A model generated the notes under the pieces. That model ran no database searches, had not been told where the DNA came from, and was given only the letters and a program-made list of their open reading frames with translations. Position numbers and translations under genes: made by a program. Below, piece after piece: positions 23,027 to 31,716 of a DNA stretch of 38,005 nt (the stretch's first letter is position 1; every line of letters begins with the position of its first letter). The stretch is from JAQXGO01 sp045592445 (GTDB lineage Bacteria; Bacillota; Clostridia; UMGS1883; UMGS1540): contig JAZNUV010000018.1 in the NCBI GenBank assembly GCA_045592445.1, forward strand, positions 1 through 38,005, read 5' to 3'.

Positions 23027-23674
23027 TTAGCCTTGATATGCATTCTCTCTAAGACCGCGAATTGCAGCAGCCGGGTCATCTGCATAAAACACAGCAGCAC
23101 CCGCAACAATTACGTTGGCGCCTGCCTCCGTAACCTCACGAATATTTTGGATGCCGATGCCTCCGTCAATCTGAATATCCTTGTCCGGAAACATCTGTTT
23201 TATTTCTCTGAGTTTCGGCAAAATCTCAGGCAAGAATTTTTGACCTGTAAAGCCCGGATTTACGCTCATGACCAAAATCATGTCTGCTAAATGCCCAACT
23301 TCCTTAAGCATGACGGCAGGCGTACCTGGATTGAGTGCCAAACCTGCTTTCATGCCATGGTCCTTAATTTGTTGTAGCAAGCGATGAATATGGTTTGTCG
23401 CTTCCAGATGCACTGTCACAATGTCTGCGCCGGCCTTTTCAAAGTGATAAATATATTTTTCAGGGTTTTCTACCATCAAATGCGCATCGAGTACCAAATC
23501 TGTACTGGGGCGAAGCGCACCTAAAACACTCCAACCAAATGAAAGATTCGGCACAAAATGGCCGTCCATAACATCAATGTGTAAGTAATCCGCGCCTGCA
23601 TTCTCAACAAGCTTTGCCTGTTCGCGAAACGCGCCGAAGTCTGCTGCCAAAATAGATGGTGCAATTTTTATCAT
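23027..23674 (-). CDS. rpe: Ribulose-phosphate 3-epimerase
   Basis: The 215-residue TIM-barrel enzyme interconverts ribulose-5-phosphate and xylulose-5-phosphate in the pentose phosphate pathway. It begins MIKIAPSILAADF. The metal-site segments HIDVMDGHFVPN (about 32-43), DAHLMVENPE and VMSVNPGFTGQKF are all present, as is the late IQIDGGIG phosphate-side block. It has its own promoter, unlike most genes of the cluster, and a GGAAGGA ribosome site before the ATG. Confidence 0.97.
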   Translation of the reverse strand: MIKIAPSILAADFGAFREQAKLVENAGADYLHIDVMDGHFVPNLSFGWSVLGALRPSTDLVLDAHLMVENPEKYIYHFEKAGADIVTVHLEATNHIHRLLQQIKDHGMKAGLALNPGTPAVMLKEVGHLADMILVMSVNPGFTGQKFLPEILPKLREIKQMFPDKDIQIDGGIGIQNIREVTEAGANVIVAGAAVFYADDPAAAIRGLRENAYQG

Positions 23675-23699
23675 TTCTATATCCTTCCTTTCTTACCTT

Positions 23700-23728
23700 A
23701 TTGTACCATAAGTTCGCGTCTATGTCAA
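23700..23728 (-). promoter_or_regulatory. Promoter of rpe-thiN
   Basis: On the minus strand TTGACA (23723-23728) and TACAAT (23700-23705) are 17 bases apart, 26 bases before the rpe start. It separates rpe-thiN from the large cluster ending with rsgA. Confidence 0.75.
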
Positions 23729-23788
23729 TTGCCAAGTCATATTTTCTTACGAGCTTTCACAAAACCTTCAAAATATGTTTTCGTTCAT

Positions 23789-24679
23789 TTATAAAAATAT
23801 TTTCTTTGCTTTACCAAAACTTCTGTTTTCGGACAACTTTTCATAAAAAAAGCAATAATTCTCATAGCGTTGGGGCGCGATAGTTCCATTTTCGACCGCC
23901 GTTTTCACTGCACAATCCGGTTCCTTCAGATGCGCGCATCCTGAAAATCTGCATTTTTCATGAAGCGGTTTCATTTCTCTGTAAAGTCCAGCCAATTCTT
24001 CAGGCTCAACTGCAGGTATTTGTACACGGCTAAAACCCGGCGTGTCAAGTACAAAGCCTCCACCGCGAAGAGGTAAAAGTTCAACATGACGCGTTGTATG
24101 GCGTCCACGTGCCAGTTTTTCACTGACCGCACCCGTTTCAAGTACAACGCTATCCCCAATCAGATTCAAAAGACTGGACTTCCCTACTCCCGAATTTCCT
24201 GCAAACGCCGTAACGCGGTCTTTTAAGTGTGGAAGAAGCGCATCAATGCCCATTTGCGCCGTTGCACTTGTTATAACAGTTTTATAGCCTGCCTTTTCAT
24301 AAATTTCACATATTGCAGCACATTCTGCCCCAGACGCCATATCACACTTATTGATGCACAACAAAGCATCTATCCCCGCCGCTTCCGCGGTAAGCAAAAA
24401 AGCATCCAGCATAACCGTATCAACAGACGGCGAGACTAAAGAGGAAACGACGACAATCAAGTCAATATTCGCAACAGGCGGTCGCTCCAATTCATTTTTG
24501 CGCGGCAAAATTTCTGTTACCAAATCACCCGCGTCGGAAATCACAACCTTATCCCCGACACGTGGAATTTTATTCTCTTTTCGAAATCTGCCACAGGCAC
24601 GTGTTTCATAAAGTTTCCCATCAGCGTTCACATAGTAAAAACCGCCAATTCCCTTTGTGATTACACCTTGCGTATTCAA
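23789..24679 (-). CDS. rsgA: Ribosome small-subunit maturation GTPase
   Basis: The 296-residue protein is the circularly permuted GTPase RsgA (YloQ/YjeQ), which acts late in 30S assembly. An N-terminal OB fold (about 1-65) precedes the GTPase domain, where the G4 motif NKCD (109-112) comes before the P loop GNSGVGKSS and the DTPGF G3 motif, as permutation requires. The C-terminal zinc domain shows the FSGCAHLKEPDCAV cysteines. The start is TTG at 24679 with GGAAGGA just upstream. It lies 13 bases after prkC, its usual neighbour. Confidence 0.96.
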   Translation of the reverse strand: MNTQGVITKGIGGFYYVNADGKLYETRACGRFRKENKIPRVGDKVVISDAGDLVTEILPRKNELERPPVANIDLIVVVSSLVSPSVDTVMLDAFLLTAEAAGIDALLCINKCDMASGAECAAICEIYEKAGYKTVITSATAQMGIDALLPHLKDRVTAFAGNSGVGKSSLLNLIGDSVVLETGAVSEKLARGRHTTRHVELLPLRGGGFVLDTPGFSRVQIPAVEPEELAGLYREMKPLHEKCRFSGCAHLKEPDCAVKTAVENGTIAPQRYENYCFFYEKLSENRSFGKAKKIFL

Positions 24680-24692
24680 TCATTCCTTCCAT

Positions 24693-26567
24693 TTAAGAAA
24701 ATGTAACCGGCACGCCGCTTTTATAAAGCATATCGTCGATATAAATATCCACAGTTGTACTACCGATTTCGCCCGTTAAGTTCAATGTTACGGGGGAAAG
24801 CGCCGTTTCAAAAGTGCCCTCCAAAAGCGTTTTTCCATCCCCCGTCACGCGTACATGCGCACTTTCCTTCTCCTTGGGCAATTCAAGTCGTAAAGAATGT
24901 ATGCCGTTTTTCGCCCCTGTTTCTTCCGCGCCACGACTGATGATAATATGAATTGCAGTTTTAGTCGATATCATAGTGCCGGCACTTACGGACTGCCGCA
25001 CAACTGTTCCCTTGGGCGCATTGTCAGACGTTTCTTCGACTTCACCGAGCTTTAAATCATGTGCTTTTAAAGTCTGCCTTGCCTCTTCCTCTGTTTGACC
25101 CAAAAGGGACGGCACCTCAACTTCCACATCACTTTTCCCTTTGCTGACATATAAAATTACAGTCGAACCCGTCTTAAGTTCATAGCCTGCGGCGGGATTT
25201 TGGCGAATGACTGCACCTGCGCGCATTGTGTCGGAATGTTCCTCCGAAATCTGCGGCACAAGCTCTAAAGCCTTCAACTCCCTTTCAGCAACGCGGTAAT
25301 CCCGATCAGTATAATCATCAAGTTCAATGATTTGTGCACCGCGGCTAACCGTTACACCAATTACATCTCCTGCCTTAATTTTGCTATCTGCCTCTTTGTC
25401 CTGTGTGATAATATACCCCTCAGGAATGGTACTGCTGAAAGCGGTACTATGTTCCTCGATGAGCAGATCAGGATACTTTTCACGAGCATCCTTTATAGGC
25501 ATATTCAGAAGGGAAGGCACGACTATATTTGCATGCTTTCCACTATTCGGAAACATTTTCCCTGCCGCAAAAATCGAGAGAGTAACGATAATAACAACTG
25601 CCGTAGCCACTGCTGCCACAACTGCAATCGTATCCTCACGCTTTTTCTTTTTCTTCGTAACCTCTTTTTTATCTTGCTCTTTTTGTATTTCTGAAAGATT
25701 CGGCAATTTTTTGGTAGAGAACTTATCGGTATGTGAAACCATTTCTTCGTCACCAAAAATTTTCCTGATGTCCTGTAAAAGAGCAGTAATGGTAGCATAT
25801 CGTTCTTTTACGTCCTTTGCAAGTGCTTTTAAAATAACCGCTTCAATTTCCTCCGGAATCTGTGCATTTATTTCCATTGGTTTTTTCGGTTCTTCTTCCA
25901 GATGCTTCATTGCGACCGCAACCGGTGTATCACTGTCAAACGGAAGCTGCCCTGCAAACATTTCATACATGACAACGCCGAGCGAATATATATCGCTCCT
26001 CTCATCCGTAAATCCGCCACGAGCCTGTTCGGGTGATACATAATGCACGGAGCCGATTGCCGAACCACTTCCCGCAACCGTTGTTGCCTTACTGACAGCG
26101 CGTGCAAGACCGAAATCTGTCACTTTTAAAACGCCTTCATTTGTAATAATAATATTATGCGGTTTAATATCTCTATGAATGATGCCTTTTGCATGCGCAT
26201 GTTCAAGTGCAGATGCAATCTGCATGGTAAAATCCACCGCTTCATTAATGGACAAGTTTCCTTTTTTTGTCATGTACTCCTTTAAGGTTATCCCTTCAAT
26301 ACATTCCATGACAATATAATTGAGCTTTCCGTGGCGTCCGACATCATACACGGATACTACATTCGGATGTGAAAGACTTGCTGCCGCTTGCGCCTCGATT
26401 GTAAAGCGCTTTAAAAATTCATCGTCCTCCTGAAATTCAGGTCGCAAGATTTTTACGGCAACATAGCGGTTTAACAACCTGCATTTTGCCTTATAGACAA
26501 TTGCCATACCGCCTGCACCTATATTTTCCAAAAGCTCATACCGATTACTGAGTACAGAACCTACCAT
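24693..26567 (-). CDS. prkC: PASTA-domain Ser/Thr protein kinase (PrkC/Stk1 type)
   Basis: The 624-residue bitopic membrane kinase has a cytoplasmic kinase domain (1-about 275). Visible parts are the GAGGMAIVY loop (17-25), Lys39, catalytic HRDIKPHN (131-138), DFG (151-153) and the activation segment ending GSVHYVSPEQ. A basic linker and one membrane helix (about 313-336) follow. Outside are three PASTA repeats (about 345-411, 412-477 and 482-546), which sense muropeptides or lipid II, and a further C-terminal domain of about 75 residues. It is coupled to prpC upstream (stop TAA directly before this ATG). All catalytic residues are intact. Confidence 0.97.
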   Translation of the reverse strand: MVGSVLSNRYELLENIGAGGMAIVYKAKCRLLNRYVAVKILRPEFQEDDEFLKRFTIEAQAAASLSHPNVVSVYDVGRHGKLNYIVMECIEGITLKEYMTKKGNLSINEAVDFTMQIASALEHAHAKGIIHRDIKPHNIIITNEGVLKVTDFGLARAVSKATTVAGSGSAIGSVHYVSPEQARGGFTDERSDIYSLGVVMYEMFAGQLPFDSDTPVAVAMKHLEEEPKKPMEINAQIPEEIEAVILKALAKDVKERYATITALLQDIRKIFGDEEMVSHTDKFSTKKLPNLSEIQKEQDKKEVTKKKKKREDTIAVVAAVATAVVIIVTLSIFAAGKMFPNSGKHANIVVPSLLNMPIKDAREKYPDLLIEEHSTAFSSTIPEGYIITQDKEADSKIKAGDVIGVTVSRGAQIIELDDYTDRDYRVAERELKALELVPQISEEHSDTMRAGAVIRQNPAAGYELKTGSTVILYVSKGKSDVEVEVPSLLGQTEEEARQTLKAHDLKLGEVEETSDNAPKGTVVRQSVSAGTMISTKTAIHIIISRGAEETGAKNGIHSLRLELPKEKESAHVRVTGDGKTLLEGTFETALSPVTLNLTGEIGSTTVDIYIDDMLYKSGVPVTFS

Positions 26568-27314
26568 TTACATGTCCTCCTTGAGCGTCTTTTTTATCAC
26601 AATAGCTGTAATGTTATCCCTTCCGCCGTTTTCATTTGCTTTCTCTACCAAATTATCTGCTGCGGTCTGCGGACCATCCCCTGAAATCAGCATATTTTTA
26701 ATTTCACTTTCCGACAGCATGTTACTAAGCCCATCTGAACACATAAGAATGATATCATCTTGCAATAGCGGCACCGCATAAAAATCACTTTCCACTTGCC
26801 TGTTTGTGCCGACCGCACGTGTAATTACATTTTTATTCGGATGCATCTTTGCCTCATTTTCTGTGATTAAGCCATTTTTAAGCATCTCTTCTACCAACGA
26901 ATGATCCTGCGTCAGAAGTGTTAAAACCCCATCCCGCAAAAGATATACGCGACTATCTCCCACATGAGCTATGTATAGCATATCAAAATCCACCATACAT
27001 ATATCTGCAGTCGTGCCCATATCCGTATACATTTCGTCTGTCTGCGCTCTTTCGTATACGACCTTGTTGGCGTAGGATATGGCACCACACAGAATGCGTT
27101 TTGCTTTTTCTTCATCGTAATCCAGTGCACTTTGCAGCCTGATATAGGTTTCCATACTCTCTGCAGCGGTACGACTTGCTATATCTCCGCTTTGGTGGCC
27201 ACCCATACCGTCACACAAAATGAATAGCGGCGGCACATCCGCAGATGCAATATGAAAATCCTGATTTACTTTTCGTACTTTTCCTACATCCGTTTTTTCG
27301 CCAAATACAATCAT
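26568..27314 (-). CDS. prpC: PP2C-family phosphatase, partner of PrkC
   Basis: The 248-residue soluble PP2C is expected to reverse PrkC phosphorylation. The metal motifs are complete: VRKVNQDF (13-20), LCDGMGGH (33-40), LMCSDGLSN and GGRDNITAIVI. ATG at 27314 is preferred because GAGAGGT precedes it. A longer frame would run backward into rlmN. It has no membrane segment, unlike the PP2C gene at 5.1 kb, which carries Asn in the CSDG position. Confidence 0.95.
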   Translation of the reverse strand: MIVFGEKTDVGKVRKVNQDFHIASADVPPLFILCDGMGGHQSGDIASRTAAESMETYIRLQSALDYDEEKAKRILCGAISYANKVVYERAQTDEMYTDMGTTADICMVDFDMLYIAHVGDSRVYLLRDGVLTLLTQDHSLVEEMLKNGLITENEAKMHPNKNVITRAVGTNRQVESDFYAVPLLQDDIILMCSDGLSNMLSESEIKNMLISGDGPQTAADNLVEKANENGGRDNITAIVIKKTLKEDM

Positions 27315-27318
27315 AAAA

Positions 27319-28338
27319 CTACCTCTCTGCCTTATTTGCCTTTCGTAACTGCCCGCAGGCGGCATTTATATCTGCACCCATTTTCCGACGTACAGTGGCT
27401 GCAATCCCTGCTTTTCCCAGTATACGCACAAACATATCCTCAACACTTCGTTCGCTTTTTTGAAATGTACGTTCCTGTATTTTGTTGACAGGAATCAGGT
27501 TGACATGAAATCCGCCGCATCCATGCAAAAGTGCAGCAAGCTCCTCCGCCGCCTCCCTGCTGTCATTTACACCCTGTATCAGCGCATACTCAAAAGTAAC
27601 GCGTCGATGCGTCTTTTCAAAATATGATTTTGCCGCATCTCTTAATGCGCTGACGGATACCGCTTTTGCAATCGGCATCAGTGTTTTTCGAATTGTATCA
27701 TTGGGTGCGTGCAGGGAAATTGCCAGATTTATCTGTAAATGCAATTCCTCCAGCCTTCTGATTCCGTCTAAAAGCCCGCAAGTTGAAAGCGTTATGTGTC
27801 TTGCGCTAATCCCAAGCCCTTTCGGATGTGTCGCATTCTCTATAAACGCAAGCACATTCTCTATGTTATCCAGCGGCTCGCCGCTGCCCATCAGTACCAC
27901 ATGGTTTATACGTTCGCCCAAATCCTTTTCTGCCGAAAGAATCTGCCCTGCCATTTCTCCCGCCGTAAGATTTCGTTCGAGCCCATCCACTGTCGATGCA
28001 CAAAATGCACATCCCATACGACACCCCGCCTGGGTCGATATGCAAATGGTACGCCCATGCTTATAGGGCATAATAACACTTTCAATGCCTGTGTTATCTG
28101 CCATACGAAATAGATATTTAACCGTACCGTCTATTTTCGACGTCAGTTTAATATCCACTCGTGGCAGAGATGTATCAAATTTTTCGCAAAGTTCTGCCTG
28201 TAAAGTTTTAGGTATGGTTGTAATTTCCGTTATGTGCTTCCCTTTATAAAGACCACTATACACCTGTTCAGCACGAAATTTAGGCATGTTCTGCAAAATC
28301 GACTGCCATTCGGTGATTGTCGGGTCATATATATTCAC
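27319..28338 (-). CDS. rlmN: 23S rRNA A2503 / tRNA A37 methyltransferase, radical SAM
   Basis: The 339-residue enzyme methylates C2 of adenine 2503 in 23S rRNA by a radical SAM mechanism. The cluster motif is CRMGCAFC (Cys106, 110, 113), and the methyl-carrying cysteine is Cys328 in NAACGQL near the C-terminus. Also present are GSGEPLDN and the late FEYALIQGVNDS block. The start is GTG at 28338. AGGAGG lies 8 bases before it, inside the last codons of rsmB, and the GTG overlaps the rsmB stop by one base. Confidence 0.97.
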   Translation of the reverse strand: MNIYDPTITEWQSILQNMPKFRAEQVYSGLYKGKHITEITTIPKTLQAELCEKFDTSLPRVDIKLTSKIDGTVKYLFRMADNTGIESVIMPYKHGRTICISTQAGCRMGCAFCASTVDGLERNLTAGEMAGQILSAEKDLGERINHVVLMGSGEPLDNIENVLAFIENATHPKGLGISARHITLSTCGLLDGIRRLEELHLQINLAISLHAPNDTIRKTLMPIAKAVSVSALRDAAKSYFEKTHRRVTFEYALIQGVNDSREAAEELAALLHGCGGFHVNLIPVNKIQERTFQKSERSVEDMFVRILGKAGIAATVRRKMGADINAACGQLRKANKAER

Positions 28339-29594
28339 TACTTTTTCCTCCTAAACTTTGCCATAAAGAAGCCATCCGTGTTTTCCTTATGCGGCATGAG
28401 TGTTCGGTACTCGCCCACCTTTTCAAAATCAGTATGCTTTGCTAAAAAGTCATCTGCCATATCCTCATTCTCACGTTTTGATAATGTACAAGTAGAATAA
28501 ACCATCTCGCCACCTACTTTTACATAACCTGCCGTTTTATCCAAAATCATGGCCTGTGTTTTGCAAAGCGCATCAATGTCCTCTTCTTTTCGTTTCCATT
28601 TTATATCCGGCTTCTTTCGGATTACCCCCAGCCCCGAGCAAGGCGCGTCCACCAAAACCTTATCAAACGTTTCTTTCAGGGTTTTATCCTCCACTGTGGC
28701 ATCCTGCATTTTGACATGAATATTTGTAAGACCAAGGCGTTTTGCATTTTCCATAATCAAATTCACTTTATGCGAATGTAAATCCCATGCCGTTACAGAC
28801 CCCGTATTTTGCATAAGCTCCGCCATATGCGTTGTTTTGCCGCCCGGCGCGGCACAAGTATCCAAAACTGTCTGATCTGGCTTTGGGTCTAATAAAATAC
28901 TTGTAAGCTGTGCCCCTATATCTTGTACACTAATCCATCCATTGCGAAACATGTCGGTATCTGCTATATTGGAAGGTTCTTTTATATAAAGACTATTTTC
29001 TGTCCCTGTTTCCTCCGCGGTACAATGCTTTTTAATCTCTTCCATTGAAGATTTTAAAACATTGATGCGAACTGCAACCGGTGGCCGTTCATTCCCCGCA
29101 CGCAAAAGCGCCTCGCACTCGTCCGCACCATACATATCTACCCACATTTTTACAAGCCAATCGGGATAAGAATACAAAACGCCCAATCGCTCCATCTCTT
29201 CCGTCGGCAACACAAAACCATTCCGCAGAATCGCCCGAAGAACCGCATTTACAAATTTTGCTGCAGAATATGCTTTTTTCTTTGTAAGTTTTACCGCCTC
29301 ATCCACAACAGCATGCGCAGGAATACGTTCTAAAAATCGAAGCTGATATATTGCCATGCGTAAGATATTTCGTACTGCAGGCGTCAAATCCTCCGGTGCG
29401 CGTGATGCGGCTTTACGGATTTGATAATCGGCAAAACGCATGTTCTGCACTGTTCCGTATGCAATATTTGTAGCAAGCGCTTTATCACGCGGGTCTAACG
29501 TTGTTTTGGAAAGTGCGTTCTTTACCGCCAAATCGGCATAAGCCTCATTTTCAGTTATTTCATTTAAAATGGCAAGCGCCAGTTTTCTCGGCAT
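28338..29594 (-). CDS. rsmB: 16S rRNA m5C967 methyltransferase
   Basis: The 418-residue protein has an N-terminal NusB-like RNA-binding domain (about 1-130) and a C-terminal SAM-dependent Nol1/Nop2/Sun domain. The latter shows DTCAAPGGKTTHMAEL (SAM site), VDAPCSGLGVIRKKPDIKW and the catalytic-cysteine motif YSTCTLSKRENE. It methylates cytosine 967 of 16S rRNA in E. coli; this target is inferred by homology. Start and stop overlap by one base with yugP (TGATG) and rlmN, so the three are translationally coupled. Confidence 0.96.
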   Translation of the reverse strand: MPRKLALAILNEITENEAYADLAVKNALSKTTLDPRDKALATNIAYGTVQNMRFADYQIRKAASRAPEDLTPAVRNILRMAIYQLRFLERIPAHAVVDEAVKLTKKKAYSAAKFVNAVLRAILRNGFVLPTEEMERLGVLYSYPDWLVKMWVDMYGADECEALLRAGNERPPVAVRINVLKSSMEEIKKHCTAEETGTENSLYIKEPSNIADTDMFRNGWISVQDIGAQLTSILLDPKPDQTVLDTCAAPGGKTTHMAELMQNTGSVTAWDLHSHKVNLIMENAKRLGLTNIHVKMQDATVEDKTLKETFDKVLVDAPCSGLGVIRKKPDIKWKRKEEDIDALCKTQAMILDKTAGYVKVGGEMVYSTCTLSKRENEDMADDFLAKHTDFEKVGEYRTLMPHKENTDGFFMAKFRRKK

Positions 29595-30295
29595 CAGTCT
29601 CTCCTTCTGTGATTCCCCGTCAACAGTAATAGTCGTAATAGTTGCAAAATTGCGGAGGCTGCTGCGGCAATATAGGTTAAAGCTGCCGCAGACAAAACCC
29701 GCTTTGCGCCCTTGGTTTCCTCATAATCCAAACATCCAAGCTCGTACACAGTTTGTGCGGCACGCGCACTCGCATTGAGTTCAACCGGTAGTGTGATAAG
29801 CTGAAATGCAACTACTGCGGCATACATGATAATCCCTATCTTGATGAGTACCGAAAAAGACGAAAGGAAAATCCCAAGCAAAATCAAAGGCATCGCAAGA
29901 TGCGAGGAAATCTGCACAACAGGTAAAATTGAATTTCGTATTCTAATCGGTGTATAGCCTAAATTATGCTGCAGTGCATGCCCGACCTCATGCGCAGCTA
30001 TGCCCACAGACGCAACAGATGCAGAATCATACACTGCCGCCGAAAGGCGCACAACGTTTGCCCTCGGGTCATAATGGTCCGTCAAATTTCCTGCAATTCG
30101 TTCTACGGCAATTTCATAAAGTCCGTTCTTTTTTAAAATCATTTTGGCAGCATCCGCTCCCGTTATGCCTCTCCGATTTTGTACTTTTTGATATTTTGCA
30201 TAGGTGCGTTGTACGCGAAATTGCGCGTAAATTGCCAAGATAATAGCAGGCAAAAGTAAAATATACGTTGGGTCATAATAAAAAGGATAATACAT
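29594..30295 (-). CDS. YugP-like membrane zinc metallopeptidase
   Basis: The 233-residue membrane protein belongs to the Zn-dependent peptidase family of YugP (PF04298). The zinc motif is HEVGH in GIAAHEVGHALQHNLGYTPIRIRN. Hydrophobic helices are at the N-terminus (LLLPAIILAIYA), in the middle (about 145-185) and near the C-terminus. The substrate is unknown for the family. The ATG follows AGGAGA, which lies in the second copy of a 15-base tandem duplication that also carries the fmt stop codon. Confidence 0.92.
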   Translation of the reverse strand: MYYPFYYDPTYILLLPAIILAIYAQFRVQRTYAKYQKVQNRRGITGADAAKMILKKNGLYEIAVERIAGNLTDHYDPRANVVRLSAAVYDSASVASVGIAAHEVGHALQHNLGYTPIRIRNSILPVVQISSHLAMPLILLGIFLSSFSVLIKIGIIMYAAVVAFQLITLPVELNASARAAQTVYELGCLDYEETKGAKRVLSAAALTYIAAAASAILQLLRLLLLTGNHRRRD

Positions 30296-30296
30296 C

Positions 30297-30326
30297 TTTT
30301 ATTCTCCTAAATTTTATTCTCCTAAA
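30297..30326. repeat. Perfect 15-base tandem duplication at the fmt/yugP junction
   Basis: TTTTATTCTCCTAAA occurs twice without a gap (30297-30311 and 30312-30326). On the coding minus strand each copy contains AGGAGA and TAA. One copy provides the fmt stop (30314-30316), the other the ribosome site of yugP. Confidence 0.9.
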
Positions 30327-31237
30327 ATGGTTTGTTTTTGAATTCTGTTTCCTTGCATGCAAGCCGACGCCGTCATAGCACGCTTACCGGGAAGCTGCAT
30401 CATTGTAATCTCAATTGCACCGTCCCCCGTTGCGACTACGAGACGGTCCTGACTATCAAGCACCTCGCCCGCCCTGCCATTTCCAATTGTTTTTTCAGCA
30501 GACAAAACCTTAACGCGTGCTTCGTTCCAAAAGGTATACGCACCCGGTCTCGGGCTTAAGCCCCGAACTAAATTTACAATGGAATCGGAGGATGCTGTCC
30601 AGTCTATCCTTCCTGTGTCTTTTTGCAAAAGCGGTGCATAGCTTGCAAGGTTATCGTCCTGTTTTTGACGAGTTGCCGTACCCTTTTCAATTTTTGCAAG
30701 TGATTCAATTGCCGTCTGTACAGCAATGTCTGCAAGTCTGTCATGCAAGGACTCTGCCGTATCAGATGGTAATATATCTGTTTTTTTCTGTAAAATTATA
30801 TCCCCCGTATCCAGCCCTGCCTCCATATGCATTGCCGTAATACCGGTTTCTTTTTCTCCATTGATCATGCTCCATTGTATCGGTGCGGCACCGCGGTATT
30901 TCGGCAGCAGGGATGCATGCATATTTATGCACCCATGTTTCGGATAGGTAAGCACATACTGCGGCAGAAGACGTCCATATGCAACAACAACAATGATATC
31001 GGGCTGCATTTCGTCAAGATATGGCTTTATTGCCCCGTCCTTTAACGTTTCTGGCTGAAAAACAGGCAATCCGCGCTGCAAAGCCTCTGCCTTTACCGCA
31101 GTCATAACCATCTGCATGCCACGATTTTTAGGCCTGTCGGGTTGCGAAATGACACCGACTACATCATGCCCTGCATCACACAGACCCCCGAGAACAGTTG
31201 CAGCAAAATCAGGTGTTCCCATATATACAATTCTCAT
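30314..31237 (-). CDS. fmt: Methionyl-tRNA formyltransferase
   Basis: The 307-residue enzyme formylates initiator Met-tRNA from 10-formyl-tetrahydrofolate, which FolD supplies. It begins MRIVYMGTPDFAA. The catalytic region shows NMHASLLPKYRGAAPIQW and the HMEAGLDTGDII loop. The C-terminal OB domain carries the GLSPRPGAYTFW stretch. It is adjacent to def, as in most bacteria, with GCGGAGG before its ATG overlapping the end of def. Its last codons lie in the first copy of a tandem duplication. Confidence 0.97.
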   Translation of the reverse strand: MRIVYMGTPDFAATVLGGLCDAGHDVVGVISQPDRPKNRGMQMVMTAVKAEALQRGLPVFQPETLKDGAIKPYLDEMQPDIIVVVAYGRLLPQYVLTYPKHGCINMHASLLPKYRGAAPIQWSMINGEKETGITAMHMEAGLDTGDIILQKKTDILPSDTAESLHDRLADIAVQTAIESLAKIEKGTATRQKQDDNLASYAPLLQKDTGRIDWTASSDSIVNLVRGLSPRPGAYTFWNEARVKVLSAEKTIGNGRAGEVLDSQDRLVVATGDGAIEITMMQLPGKRAMTASACMQGNRIQKQTILGE

Positions 31238-31238
31238 A

Positions 31239-31703
31239 TTACGCCTCCGCTTCGCGTTCCATCAAATCCTCGGCCATATCCACATATAAAATACCATCCA
31301 AATGATCAAGTTCATGGCATACTGCGCGCGCAAAAAAACCTTCTGCCGAAAAAGTATAGGTTTTGCCTTCACGATTTTGTGCACGCACTGTAACGCGCTC
31401 GGGCCGAGTCACTGTCCCTTGTAAATTGGGCACACTAAGACAAGCCTCCGGTCCTGTTTGCGTTCCTTCTTTTTTAATAATTTCAGGGTTTATAAGTTCA
31501 TAAAGCCCTTCACCGACATCAATCACAACGACGCGGCGCAAAACGCCAATTTGCGGTGCGGCAAGCCCGACACCGTCACTTGCGTACATTGTCTCCGCCA
31601 TATCATCTAAAAGCGTTTTGATTCGTGGCGTAATTTCCTCTACAGTCCTTGAGGTCTTTCTGAGTAACTCATCTTCTTTTGTTCGAATCTTTCTGAGTGA
31701 CAT
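31239..31703 (-). CDS. def: Peptide deformylase
   Basis: The 154-residue metalloenzyme removes the formyl group from new proteins. Motif 1 is GVGLAAPQIG, motif 2 EACLSVP (the family usually has EGCLS) and motif 3 HELDHLDG, which holds two of the metal ligands; the third is the Cys of motif 2. The Gly to Ala change in motif 2 is next to the metal-binding Cys and is tolerated in other Firmicutes by recollection. It is 13 bases after priA and just before fmt. Confidence 0.96.
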   Translation of the reverse strand: MSLRKIRTKEDELLRKTSRTVEEITPRIKTLLDDMAETMYASDGVGLAAPQIGVLRRVVVIDVGEGLYELINPEIIKKEGTQTGPEACLSVPNLQGTVTRPERVTVRAQNREGKTYTFSAEGFFARAVCHELDHLDGILYVDMAEDLMEREAEA

Positions 31704-31716
31704 GTGTTTCTCCTTT

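Noticed and set aside
27315..27365. Longer N-terminus of PrpC reaching into rlmN
   Set aside because: The PP2C family starts at MIVFGEKTDVG, which has its own ribosome site; the extension reads backward through rlmN codons.
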